A program made the position numbers and the translations under genes. Of a stretch of 64,000 bases of DNA, positions 22,128-32,961 are shown piece by piece. Each line of letters begins with the position of its first letter. The first letter of the stretch is position 1. This DNA comes from Verticillium longisporum (taxonomy: Eukaryota > Ascomycota > Sordariomycetes > Glomerellales > Plectosphaerellaceae), in the NCBI GenBank assembly GCA_019188255.1, contig JAETXT010000004.1, positions 4,650,001-4,714,000 of the forward strand, given 5' to 3'. A model generated the notes under the pieces. It did no database searches. It was not told the origin of the DNA and worked only from the letters and a program-made list of their open reading frames with translations.

Positions 22128-23393
22128 GATGGTAAAGTGTGACGCAAGAGCGAGCTTAGATTAGAAATGTAGCTGGACATGTGCTTCGACTGAAGATTCC
22201 TAGGTTCAGGTGAAAGAGGACGTTGGTTGATTTATAGCTTCATTTGAATCACAAAGGCTTGCTCAGAGGAAATTATCAAATCATCTGAATTTCGGTTTCA
22301 GATGTCATGACATTCCCTCTGCTCATTTGAGGACCTAGCTCACTGACTGTTCAATTCAGGAAGGAGCATTCAGCAATTCAAATCGACGAGGGCTTTGCTT
22401 TTGTGCACGAAATGAATGACCAAATTAAGGTAATCGCCAGGCCAGATTTGCTGGACTGATTCGTTGGACTGAATCCCCCACCCCCCTCACCCCCCAAATC
22501 CCATTCGAACGACCCGGCACACGTTGTTCATGGGTGCACGGAGGCACTGTGTAAAAATACGAGACAAATGCTACACCACGGAAGGATCGTGGGGGAGGCT
22601 CTCATTGTCAGGGCGCCGCCGCGCGAGGATCGATGTGGTGAGGCGGGCGTGTGAATGGATTTGCGACGAGCGGACCGTGTCGCAATGTGGCAGCGCCGGG
22701 AGCAGAACACAAGCCGTAGCTGCTGTTCAGGGACGCGTCCTGGGAGGAATGCACCAGGATAGACTCGAACCTGCGAACCATGTCCGAAGGAGATCATGTC
22801 TGAAGGAGGCACACTGCAGGAGTCAATGGGCCGCCTCTTCACAGCGGTCGCCGAGGCCGTTGGAGGCTCTCGCCTCCAAGTCTCGACCATCGCGGTACGC
22901 CAAAAGGTGGCGGAGAACAGACCCCACACAGCTTCGACACCTTGAAAGACCTGGGAAACCGTGCAAGAGCGGAGCAGCGAGCGGTTTAGATGCGTGCAGG
23001 ACTAGGCTTGGGCCATTCACAAGCACATGTGCGCGGATGGAAGCGTGGTCTAGACAAGTTCGTAGCTTGCCTCTCCTCACCCTTCTCGGCTCGCTAAAGA
23101 GTCTCTTTCCAATATTACTTGCTATCCTCACAGACGGAGATTTGCGGCCGCACAGTGTCGTTCCGTTCCCGAGCACCAAGGAGTCAAGCGGCTAGGCCGA
23201 TTAACTGACCAACAATGACAAAGTCAAATCCCACTCTCCGCTTCCATTGAGCCCGTGTGAAGCCCAAATTCGCTTCTAACTTAACAGAATAGACACCCGC
23301 GGCCCTATCACCATACTTAAAAGGGACTCTGGCTGTTGCGGTGGGCTCTCTTCTCACCCCTCTCGCAAGCCTACTTTCTCTACATTACCCGTC
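22128..23393. other. intergenic, no confident gene
   Basis: Holds the upstream region of BRCT gene A and a poly-C patch (22481-22500). A 223-codon plus-strand frame (22524-23195) is Arg/Ser-rich and looks like a GC-rich chance frame. The last 60 bp (TTAAAAGGG near 23318, then a pyrimidine-rich leader) look like the promoter of the next gene. Confidence 0.4.
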
Positions 23394-24098
23394 ATGATCT
23401 CCGTGACGTGCCAAGTCCTTGACAACAATGGCGTTCCGCTAGAGGGACTACAGGTGCATCTCGAATGCGTCGCCGGCGTGTATCCCGACACTCGCTTTGA
23501 AGCGACAACAGATGGAGACGGACGTGTGACGTACTGGAATCAACGCCATGCGGAGACCATACTCACCACAGAGGGAGAGCTTCTACCTGTCTATGTTGAG
23601 CCTGGCTCGTCCTCTTCACTGCGACTTATCTTCCTAACACAGGACCTACAAGGCTGTGCTTACAGTCCTTTGCCAACCGTACAATCAACCCTCGACGTGA
23701 GTGCTTGGTCCTCCCACCACATTCTTTTGTGCATCAATCGCGTAGAACCGAGCTATCGAGTCCAGCACCTGATCGCGCGTCCGAGTTCCTGGTTGATCGA
23801 GAGCACCGGCGCCTTGTCTGCGACAGTCAGCTCTCCCTCTGAACCATCAAGTGCTGCCACAAGCCCTTGCCAATCTCCGACCGGCCATGACACGCGCGCA
23901 AGCGAAGGCGACTTCGACTCGCCACCTTTACTCACGTTACCTTCGCCCATCTTCCCCATGGCGAAAAACATGTGGCCTTGTTCCGAGAGCCGCCCCCGAA
24001 AGAGGAAGTCACCGTGGGATGAGAAGGATGGACCGGCAAAGAAGAAGAGGTGCTCCGACCACATCGACTGCATCAGCTCGGCGCGTCAGCACTTTTGA
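23394..24098 (+). CDS. transthyretin-like beta-sandwich protein (paralog 2)
   Basis: Uninterrupted 234-aa frame. Residues 1-120 are homologous to the product of 16425-16856: VTCQVLDNNG, a V-x-L-x-C strand, TTDGDGRVTYW, and HHILLCINRVEPSYRVQ. The C-terminal 110 residues are Ser/Pro-rich and end in two basic clusters (RPRKRKSPW and KKKRCSDH) resembling a bipartite nuclear localisation signal. The small beta domain may therefore act in the nucleus. The promoter has a TTAAAAGGG box about 75 bp upstream and a CT-rich leader. The transthyretin-like label is a pattern-based inference. Confidence 0.6.
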   Translation: MISVTCQVLDNNGVPLEGLQVHLECVAGVYPDTRFEATTDGDGRVTYWNQRHAETILTTEGELLPVYVEPGSSSSLRLIFLTQDLQGCAYSPLPTVQSTLDVSAWSSHHILLCINRVEPSYRVQHLIARPSSWLIESTGALSATVSSPSEPSSAATSPCQSPTGHDTRASEGDFDSPPLLTLPSPIFPMAKNMWPCSESRPRKRKSPWDEKDGPAKKKRCSDHIDCISSARQHF

Positions 24099-24424
24099 TT
24101 GAAGCTGTTAGCATTCCGCTCGCGTTGCTTCCATATCATGACGAGCATGGGGGGGCATGTCTTCCTCGTTGGTGATAGAGTCTCAAAGGGAAAGCATTGA
24201 ATCATGTGTCAATTGGTATTGTGATAGCCACTAGTACATGTGCTTGGAAGCCGTGATGACCAAATAAATGAATTGATTGAGTTCCCAGACCTGAAGAAGA
24301 CCTTGTTTCGTTGACCAGCGCACCATACTAGCTGCTCACCAGGATTGGGGCGATCAGCCAACCACTGTTGGCAGATGTGTTGCCGCAAGCTGCCAGCACT
24401 GTCGACCGGACCGTATGAGCTGGC

Positions 24425-24655
24425 TCATCGAGTGGGCGCGCTCTCAGGCTGAATTGCCTTCTCCGTCTGACTTGCTCTGTAAGGGACGTCCATTGTATAA
24501 TGAGGGTTCAGGGTAATGATCTCGCCGTCCACTCTGATCGTTAAGGTCACCTGCGCGCCTAAGCGATGCAGCTCAGCAGCCTTCTTCATGAGGCCTACCG
24601 ATCGGGTTCTGATGCTGCGTGGCGCTTTGCGAAATATCTTGCTTCGAGAATCCAT
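24425..24655 (-). CDS. MADS-box-like small protein (copy 1)
   Basis: 76 aa from ATG 24655. The core RSVGLMKKAAELHRLGAQV aligns by pattern with the MADS/SRF signature (R-x-x-GL-x-KKA-x-EL-x-x-L-x-x-A-x-V), followed by a beta strand (TLTIRVDGEIITL). The usual N-terminal basic arm is replaced by RSKIFRKAPRSIRT. There is no I/K domain or activation region, so it is far shorter than a classical MADS factor. Two other copies lie at 46.1-46.9 and 52.95-53.14 kb. DNA binding is inferred, not shown. Confidence 0.5.
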   Translation of the reverse strand: MDSRSKIFRKAPRSIRTRSVGLMKKAAELHRLGAQVTLTIRVDGEIITLNPHYTMDVPYRASQTEKAIQPESAPTR

Positions 24656-25879
24656 ACTGTATTTGCAGCGAACGGGGATGATCAGGGACGATTTCAAACG
24701 GACGAAGACAAGAGATGCGGCAAAAATCGTTCAGACAGATTACAAGAAAATGTACTCCAACCGGTTCGTCCTTAAATCTGTCCGCCGTCCGAAATAGCGC
24801 TTCCGTATCCAATGCAAGCGCCGCCCTCAACGTGTGCCAAGCAACAACGTGCGCTGGTACCGCTAGCTTGCTGGGTTATGCAGCTGGCGGTTTGGCGGCT
24901 TACCGCCTGTCGGGCGCTTAGCTGTGTTGTGGGATTCTCATGGCGACTTGCTACTTTAGGCCTCTGTGTGGGACCTGCATCCGTGTGCAGAACAGAATTG
25001 ATCATCGACGTGCAATTGACCTGCTGGTCAGGCGCTCGAGGTTGAACGCCTTTTTCGCGCCAACAGACATAGCCACCCACGCCGTCAAGTAGATACGCTT
25101 GTCCGCTGAGATGGTAAAATGATGTCTACAGGTAACAAGGCCGTTATCCCTGGCAGCCCTCGGTCCACTAAAATACCCGCGGCAGCCGGGACTTCTCCCA
25201 CACGGCGGTCGAGACTTCCATCATCTGCCTAAGTGAGTAACCCAAAGTCAAGCCAATAGCAACATAAAGTAGAATGACCGTCTTCATCCTCTTGAACTGG
25301 GAAACAGGAAGCTGCTGAGATGGCGCGAGGCTTTGAAGCGGGAAGCGAGATGGGGTGAACGCTTCTATTGATGGTGCCACATCGCCCCATTTTAACGATT
25401 TGAGGGACGACTAGTGCTTTCCGACGCACTTCCGTATTCTGTTTCATCTGCCAGTCATCATCCGCCAGTATGGCGCGTAGAGGGGACCGGACCGTGACGT
25501 CAGTTGTTTATGGTCAGCAGGGAAGATTTGCCACGAGGCTTGCCGATTCGATTTTCTTTTTCGCATACTTATATCCTGCATCATTATTGCGCCTCATCAC
25601 CCTTCTTCGCCAATGTTTTGTACTCATGTTTTTTGATACTAGAGCAAATTCCTATCTACATCATAACTGCTTTCTCTCATGAGATAACTCCAGAGCATCA
25701 ACATCGTCGTCAAACTTCGTTTACCAAATTGAGGCGAAGGGCGGGAAAGACTGTATGAATCTAGTTGATCTCCTCTTTCACGGGCACCTGGGCTCCGCGC
25801 ATGCTCACATCACCCCAGAAGGGGAAAGGGAAAGGGACAGGGAGACTCATATCTCCGCTGACATTTGTTTTGAAGGTCG
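24656..25879. other. intergenic, nothing confident
   Basis: Small frames on both strands. One minus frame (25380-25168) codes for a peptide with a single hydrophobic span (VILLYVAIGLTLGYSL) and could be an exon of a small membrane protein, but no start or splice supports it. Confidence 0.35.
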
Positions 25880-27188
25880 TCAGTTACCCTGAATGACAAG
25901 CCTGTCTATTTCCGACTGCAGGCAACTCTTGGACGACTTGGCGAACTGCAGTGCTCGCATGACCCGGCGGCTGTTTTCACTGGCAGCACGTCCACCTTTT
26001 TTTGATGGTACCTTTGTCAACTTGGACAGTGCATGGCAAGCCTTCTCAGCCGACTGCAACGACTGACGGTACTTCGGTAACATCTCCAGGCTGAAATTCT
26101 TAATGCGCACCTTCCGATTGTCATGAAAGAAGCATCCCTGGCAGTCTGGCGAAACCCCAGCCGATAGTCCAAAATTGGCCATATCTAAGCGACCACTTGA
26201 CGATGGCGTGTTTGAGAAACTGGGCTGAGCAATGACTCGGTAGTCTACACGAGACGGAAGTATATGCTTTAACACCTCTTTCCAGAAGTCGTAGTCAATG
26301 CTGCTCGGTAGATCGCACTCTGCTATGAGGAGCATAGCCGTGACTAGGAGGTACACGCCGGAATCGTGAAACTTCGGGCGGATCAGTGGAGCTGTGATCG
26401 TGACGAGCAAGCCGCGTTGTGTCTTGCGGTAGTCTTGAAAATACTCTACCATGGCCTCGCGCCTAGACAAGTCGGGAAGTGATTCGTACACGGCCAGCCC
26501 GGCCGCTGAGTAGTAGCCGAGAGTCCATTGGCCGTCTTGAAAGACGGGCAAAAGAGTCAGATTGAAATCTGGGAACACTTTCGTGTTTTGATCCAGAACA
26601 CTGATTCTCTGTTGGTGCTGACGAGTGATGAACTCCAAGACATCGTCAACATTTTGCTTGCTCAGATGGGTCTGGTCCTCCGTGGTCTAGCGTGTCAGCA
26701 AGTCAACAAGAATCAGGACGGGCAGATCTTACTGCTCCCGTGCCGAGTCTGAACATTGAAGAGTTCTTCGTGTTGTGATACGTGTTTGTGTTTACAGATG
26801 AACTGGAGCCACCGCCGCTGTCCTTGATGGTCCAACCGCGAAGCGATTTCAGTAGAGAAACGGGAGAAGCAGGCGCTGCCCCTTCTGTTTTAATCTTGGA
26901 CGGGAGACGATCTGGCACCTGCGTTGACAATGGTAGGAGCTTCACGCCTTCAGCAGCCTTTTGATACTTCCACGTGGGCATAGTGGCGGCAACCTGCTTG
27001 CCTTTGTCGTTGTCACTTGCTCGCTTCGACTCATCCACTTCCCAGTTCCCTCTCCGTCGTTTGGATGACCGCGCATCATCAGAAGATGATGAGTCATCAG
27101 AAGATGATGGGACACTGGGGTGCGGCCAAATGAGTCTTTTTTGACTGGTAAGGCGTGGGCCCTGTCGCGTTCTCTTCTGGGCATCCAT
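25880..27188 (-). CDS. Ulp1/C48-like protein, catalytic residues replaced
   Basis: Exon 1 is 27188-26733 and exon 2 is 26686-25880; a 46-nt intron (GTAAGA, TTGCTGACA branch, CTAG) joins them in phase 0 to give 420 aa. The N-terminal 150 residues are disordered and basic, with Ser/Asp repeats and KRRR. The C-terminal part follows the Ulp1/SENP layout: VFPDFNLTLLPVFQDGQWTL, then AVYESLP, then HDSGVYLLVTAMLL. In active peptidases these positions carry His-Trp, Tyr-Asp-Ser and Asp-Cys-Gly; here they read Gln205, Glu220 and Ser261, so it looks like a pseudo-protease or binding module. A conserved-looking C/H block (CQGCFFHDN) follows. The family assignment is by pattern only. Confidence 0.55.
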
Positions 27189-28063
27189 GATGCGAAGCTT
27201 GAGATACCCAAGGATCGGTGGCTCTAGAGAGCTGGGCGGACAGTAAGGTGTTTTATGTCCCTTTCCACAGCTATGGCGGGTTGAAGCCACCCACCACTAT
27301 TGTGTAATTAAATCTCAATACGAGCATCAAACAAGAAGATCACCCAAACACTCATCATCTACTCAAGGCTGCATGCAGTCAGTGCCATGACGAACGTGGG
27401 TCTAGCCTCCATCTCGATCCCGCAGATTGACTTTAATATTTCGTATTCCGCCTAGTACGTCGGCACTGGCACAGAGGATGCATTGTCTAGCACGAACCTA
27501 GTGGGAGGTCAAAGTTGAAAGCTCAATATTAAATCATGAGGCCTGCGTAGCTGCCTTAGCCGAAGTCTCCACGCTCGGCGCACCACAGCGTAGGGCCCTT
27601 GGGCATTCCGTGGACCACCACGCCACGACGCCACGCACCAAAACACCAGCGCAAATCGCTAACCGCCGTGGATGCGCATCCCGAGAGCACGGTTTCTCTT
27701 CATCGACCAAGGAACAGTCTTCTCTGCCAGCACACTACGAGCCTTCTGCCCTCTCCGCCTTTTCCGAGCCGCATTCGGCTGATTTAGGCTACACCGTGAT
27801 GGAAGGGCTACGAATTAGTTCCCTCATCTTTGTCTGTCTGCGGCTTCCTGGGGATGGATCCAGCATCTCTTCGTCACCAGGACATGGAAGAAGCCTAGAT
27901 CGTCGGCTCGAGAGCATCACGCATGTGATGAATGGTGTACTGAGGTTTAGCTTCCGTTTGTTATGATGCCAACCCGCTCTTTCTCCAAGAAAACCCTCAA
28001 AGTGTATGTCCATCATCTCATTTGCGGATCACGGTCGTCATTGGCGCTTGAATAATTATCCCT
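27189..28063. other. intergenic between Ulp1-like and PAQR genes
   Basis: About 870 bp. It holds the promoter side of the Ulp1-like gene and the 3' side of the PAQR gene. Short frames only, with no element or RNA recognised. Confidence 0.4.
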
Positions 28064-28777
28064 TCATTCGACCACGCATAGAATATCCTGGCTTGCGCTT
28101 TTCAGGATCGCCAGCTGAACTAAGCCGTTACGCCGCATCCATACTCCAGCAAGCACGAACCCGTGCATCCAGTTATGGCCCTGCCCGGCAAGGTCACACC
28201 TGCCAGGCAACCACCGCTCCGGTGCTTTGTAGAGATACAGAGAGGCTCCTATTGAGTTGAGCAACGCCAAGCCCAGGAACGATCTGAAACCCATTCTCTC
28301 GTCGAGCTCCGCAAGCCCGAAGGCATACAAGCCGTGGAGCACCGGCGCAAAAAGACCGATACCGAAACAGGCATAGACAAGAACACGCGGTTGTTGGTCC
28401 CCCGTCTCACGAAAAGCAGGTCGTAGCGTGGCCGGGCCGCTCAGCACGGCGGAGGTCGACATAAGAGCCAGATGGACCGTGTATGCAGTCCGCTGGCATC
28501 GAAAGGCAAAATGGGCGCCAGATAGTCCGGTTCCCCACATCAATAAGACGATACCTAAGTGATCCATCTGGTTGCTAAGTCTGTAAACACTGCGGCTGTG
28601 GTTACAGAACGTATGAAAGGCTGCAGAGAAGAAGAAGCACAAAGCCACTGACATGTCAAACATGCCGATGGCAAACCTATCGGAGGTCAACAGAGCGGGT
28701 GTGTCGTCTTTGATACAGTTGTCAGTGCTTGATTTGGAGCAGAGTGAAGAGGTCTTCCACACGTGGTCCGCAGGCAA
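28064..28777 (-). CDS. PAQR/haemolysin-III family membrane protein, N-truncated
   Basis: The frame carries most of a seven-helix PAQR core: SAAFHTFCNHS, NQMDHLGIVLLMWG, several hydrophobic helices, PERWLPGRCDLAGQGHNWMH and a last helix. The three zinc-binding histidines of the family (SxxxH in helix 2 and H-x3-H before the last helix) are all present. Family members act as progestin/adiponectin-type receptors or fungal zinc/sterol-linked Izh proteins in membranes. The N-terminal part with the first helix is missing. 28777 is a TTG codon; the frame stays open upstream and the first good ATG is internal, so the true start is unclear. A TATATAA box lies about 75-85 bp upstream on this strand. 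Confidence 0.7.
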   Translation of the reverse strand: MPADHVWKTSSLCSKSSTDNCIKDDTPALLTSDRFAIGMFDMSVALCFFFSAAFHTFCNHSRSVYRLSNQMDHLGIVLLMWGTGLSGAHFAFRCQRTAYTVHLALMSTSAVLSGPATLRPAFRETGDQQPRVLVYACFGIGLFAPVLHGLYAFGLAELDERMGFRSFLGLALLNSIGASLYLYKAPERWLPGRCDLAGQGHNWMHGFVLAGVWMRRNGLVQLAILKSASQDILCVVE

Positions 28778-28849
28778 TAGATAATAGGTATGGGGTCGGA
28801 ATACATCTGAATTCTGGCCCTCCGCAGCTTGGAGGGCCCTCCGCGGTCC

Positions 28850-28860
28850 TTATATATACG
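28850..28860 (-). promoter_or_regulatory. TATA-like box upstream of PAQR gene
   Basis: Reads TATATATAAGG on the minus strand, about 75-85 bp before the PAQR frame. It suggests that the shortened gene may be transcribed from here rather than being a mere 3' relic. Confidence 0.35.
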
Positions 28861-28869
28861 TTCTCGTAG

Positions 28870-30152
28870 CTCTTAGCCCCTGACTAGCCCCCTGTGCCGT
28901 GGCTCCGCAGGGGCCTCCTGACAACAGTCTTCGAAGAATTGATGGAGAAACCACAGCGATCCCAGGGCATGCGACCAAATGTTGACTTTGTCGCTGGTCA
29001 GACAGGCGATGTGTATCTAGCTTGAAGCCAACGCACCTGTTTCATTGTGGAGTTGGAATGTACTTCGCAAACATTGCCAGTACGGATACGAGACGTCACT
29101 ATGGGGTCGATCAATGTCGCATCTCATATTCGGGCATTAATGGTACACTACCGATAGCCCGAGAGAATGAAGCTGTTCTCCCTGTGCAGTGTTGTGGCCG
29201 ACGAGCTGACCTCTGCCAATGGCGTATTGCATGGTGAGCTCGTCGTGTGGGCGATGCGGAACAAAATAGATAGGATTTACAGCACTTACGGACAGGGTGC
29301 AGGACTGGCGTACTCGTCTCGAACCGAGTCTTTCCACGTTGAGTTTCCATGTTGCAGTACAAGCCAGAAAAAGTCCACTAGTGCGTAGGATGGACTATCT
29401 GAAGATGTTCGTGAACAAGAAGGACTCGCAGGCAAGTCACAAGTCAAGAGTCCAGCGACGGATTGGCAAGATGCAGTGTGCTGAGGGCAGCAAATCGCGC
29501 GTGAACCCAGAAATCCTCACTGTCTCGGGGGCACCACGTCTTATGATGCATGTCCAGGACCTGATCAGTGCCGGCGTCATCGAAAGCCTGTTGTCTTCTG
29601 CTTGGTTGTATTGCGTGACGATCACCCCGACGGGAATATAACCACTCGTAACGTTGGGATTGCAACGTCGGTCTTGCGACGTCGAGCTTCAGGCTGGGAT
29701 GGTCGACAGGTGGGGCGTATTGACCAATCGTGTGTAGAAGTTCAACGACCCATGCCCGGAGATGTGCAATAGTTAGGTATGCATGTTATCCTGGGTCATA
29801 GTGCAAACCTTGGCGGGCGGTTTTGTTACCAGCAGTGGAACCGACCGCGGTGCGCGATTTCACTTTTGACGTCTGACAATTGCCATCTGACAACCGACGT
29901 CCAGCAATTGACGTCCGGCCATTGGCGTCCCTGCGTTCAGGATCGATGGCGGGGCATGCCTCGCTCACAGTCAATTATCGCTTGTGGCCGACAATTGGCA
30001 GCCCACGGGGGCCGGCCGGCCGCCGGTGGTTGCCTTTGCTATTTAGCTGGCAAGGCGACCGTCGCCTGTCGTGGCGGCGCACGAGACGCTCCCACTTCTC
30101 ACAACCGGCCATAACGCATAACGCAGCGTGATAACCCAGTGCCCAGGATCGA
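28870..30152. other. intergenic with short direct repeats
   Basis: No supported gene. Three imperfect 15-mers (GACGTCTGACAATTG, GACGTCCAGCAATTG, GACGTCCGGCCATTG) lie at 29868-29882, 29896-29910 and 29910-29924, about 230-285 bp before the secreted-protein gene. They may be regulatory sites for it. Confidence 0.4.
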
Positions 30153-31466
30153 ATGCCCCCCAACACCAAGACGATGAAGCTCCTCCTCCTCTTCCTTCTC
30201 GTCCACGCCGGCGTGCTGGCCCTGCACAACGGCCCCTGCATCTGCATGTCGAGTCCCGTCGTCACCCTCGAGGCCGGTCGGTCGGTGGTGTCTGCTGAGT
30301 ACGTTGGTTCGTTCGCATGGAGCGGTGCCGAGTGATGCAGCAGCGAGTGATGCTGTTGGTGTGGCCGTTGGCGCGATGTTGCTGGTGTGCTAGGGTGTGG
30401 TGTGTGGTGTGTGGTGTGTGGTGTGTGGGCTGTTGCTAACCGCGGTTGCTTCTAGTGTGGAGGACGCGCTGGATCGACGGTGCGGGGCCACCCTCCAGTT
30501 CGAGAATCCGGACTTCCTCCCCGTCAGCTACGCCTTCGAGGCCATACCCTGCTCAGGTCGCAGGGTCGCCAGCTTCGTGGTGCCGACGGGGGCGCCCAAC
30601 GGCGATGCACACATTACATGGTAGGATGGCGCACCTGCATGCCCAACTGGTCACGCCTGGGCGATCGCGCCAGACGGACGAGACGGGCGACGAGACGGGC
30701 AACCAGGGCAGGCGACCAGGACAGGCGACAAGACAGACATCCGCGCTAACACGTTTCTAGGCAATGCGCGGGATTACCGCCAACGTGCTCTCACGCCACG
30801 ATCACCGGAGGCCGCAGCGACCCCAATCTGCCACTGGCGAATGTCGGCAGGATCGGGTGCGTGTCGGAGTCGGTGGTGACGCGGAGTACGCTGGCGACAA
30901 TCGTGCGGTCGTCGACGACGTTTGTCTCGACGGTGCCGACACTGGTGACGCAGACGACGACCGACTTTCGCGACGCGTCTGGCAGCGCACCCGGTTCGAG
31001 CAGCGCGCCATGCAGCGCACCCGGTTCGAGCAGCGTGCCAGGCGGCACACCTGGTTCGAGCAGCGCAAGGACCACGACGAGCACGGAAGGATTGGCGTCC
31101 GAGTCAGACGGCGCGCCACCAACGGGGGCGACGCTGTCGGGGTCGGGGTCGCTGGCGTCGGCGACGTCCTCCACAGGGTTGCAGGCATCACCAACCGCGA
31201 GCCACACGTCGACCAGAACGGGGCAAGCGTCGGCGGGCGCATCGACGACATCGGCTGGTGCGCCCCTGGACGGACAGACCACGCCCGGCGCGCAAGCGAG
31301 CGTGCCCCCGGCGGCGGACGAGTCGTCGTCGCTCTTCCAGGTCAGCATGGCGTCCAAGGTCGTGCCATCGCCGGGGCTGACTGTGGTCGCCACGGTTGTG
31401 TCGACGCTGGTGTCGACCATGACCGTCGTCCAGACCGTGACGGCCAGCTGCTCCGCGAAGGCGTGA
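30153..31466 (+). CDS. secreted Ser/Thr-rich protein with N-terminal Cys domain
   Basis: Three exons (30153-30298, 30456-30620, 30761-31466) join in phase to 338 aa; ATG 30174 would give 331 aa and puts MKLLLLFLLVHAGVLAL, a clean signal peptide, at the very start. Introns have GTACGT and GTAGGA donors and CTAAC-type branch points. The mature N-terminus begins HNGPCICM, followed by a small domain with six or so Cys (RRCGATLQF, IPCSG, WQCAGLPPTC). The rest is a 190-residue Ser/Thr/Ala/Pro stalk with about three APGSSS-type repeats, likely O-glycosylated. The end is hydrophobic/Thr-rich (VVATVVSTLVSTM) but without a clear GPI site. Probably cell wall or extracellular; an effector role is possible but not shown. 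Confidence 0.7.
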
Positions 31467-32961
31467 GTGCGACGCTGGACCTGGTATTAACGGCAGGCCA
31501 CTGTCATCAAACTGCCATTGAACCGTCCTCAAACTATATAAGTTGTCGACCCGGCGTGGTCGGCTTTCTGTCCTGGCGACTGCAGCGTTGTGACTGCATC
31601 TGGCGTCCTACGCAGCTATCTCCCGCTTGATCGTATCACTGTCTTTTGCTTCCTGCCGTCCTCTCCTCCTCGCCGTCCTCTGCTGCCCATCTTCCTCGCC
31701 CACTTCGCCGTCCTCTCCTGCCCATCTTCCTCTCCTCTCTTCTTCCTCGCCCTCCTCCTCTTCCCCCTCCTCGCCTTCCCTTCCACATGGCTCATCTGCC
31801 GTCGCTCCGGCCGTCCAACGGCACGCGAGACCCTCGCTGTATCTGTCCGCCTGGCTTCCAACTTCTCCGTTTTGACAGACTTGAGGGAGACAGAGACAAC
31901 AGTCCGGGGTGGAGCCTCGCAGTTCTTCCCGCCCGGGCCACATGCCCATCGTGACCCATTGATGGCCATACTGCAGATGCTGCATCGCCTGGACACACGG
32001 GTGAAGAGACTGGCCGACGCAAACGTCGATCGTCGAGTACGTGTTGTGGCACAATGGCGCAGGTCAGGCGTACGAAGCTTATGCGGCAATAGGACATTCT
32101 GTCGACGGAGGGGCCGATGGTGGCGCCGTCCACGCTGGAGGCACTGGACAGTGGCGTGCTGACGCCTCTGTCCATGACCTCGCCGGAGTAATTGGCCGTT
32201 GGAGTTGCGCGAGGGTGGGTGTGATGCGCTGTGCGTTAGTGTCAAATAGTTTCAATCCTTCTCCGGACCTGTTTTCCATGTCATGACGGTGCGGTGTACC
32301 ATCGTTAGCTGAAGGATGTCCCAACAAGCTCGTGCCTGGTTGTTCCTGGTTGTGCCTGGTTTTGCCTGGTTGTGCCTGACTCTCGTGCCTGTTCGTGCCT
32401 GGCCCGTCCGATTCCCGAGGGCATGGCACGCTAAATGACGCCAGGACGATAGACCGTCTTGGCTGCAGATGAGGTGCAGACGAGGTGGGGGCGGCCTCGA
32501 CCTGGTATTGGCGCGTTGGTCGGTCCTCGATTGCAGCGTCGCATGAACCCTCCACCCCTCACCGTCGCTTACCAACCCCGTGCCCAGCACGCAATCGCCG
32601 ATGACCCGGACGAGCGCCGGCCGGTCGAGCAGGCACGCACGCACGCAAGGACGCCACGGCAGTAGGCCCAGCATGCCTGGTGGGTCGATCGCGTACCCGC
32701 CCGGGCCTGGACGGTGACTGTCTATCGCCGGAGCGGGGCGTGCAGGCCAGCGTGCGGCGTGCGGCGTGCGGTGTGCGGTGTGCGGCGTGCGGCGTGCGAT
32801 GTGCGGGGGCCGCGGCGGGTTGGCCATGGCTATAAAGCAGGCGGCAGCAAGCAGGCGGCATCAAGCAGGCGGCATCAAGCAGGCGGTTCATAGCTGGCGG
32901 TTCATAGCTGGCTTAGGCATCTTCGCCTTCTCGTTCTCGCAGCCTTTCATTTCATCCTGTC
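31467..32961. other. low-complexity and minisatellite DNA
   Basis: No supported gene. Successive simple patterns: a TCCTC-type polypyrimidine block (31650-31790) that opens frames on both strands, a TGCCTGGTTG-type repeat (32330-32405), a GTGCGGC-type repeat (32752-32805) and AGCAGGCGGCATCA repeats (32836-32890). A TATAAA at 32831-32836 probably serves the next gene. Confidence 0.55.

Noticed and set aside
22524..23195. 223-codon plus-strand frame
   Set aside because: Arg/Ser-rich GC-driven sequence with no domain, overlapped by similar frames on the other strand.
31590..32245. Overlapping 190-209 codon frames on both strands
   Set aside because: A TCCTC/GAGGA polypyrimidine block lacks stops in several frames; composition explains the openness.
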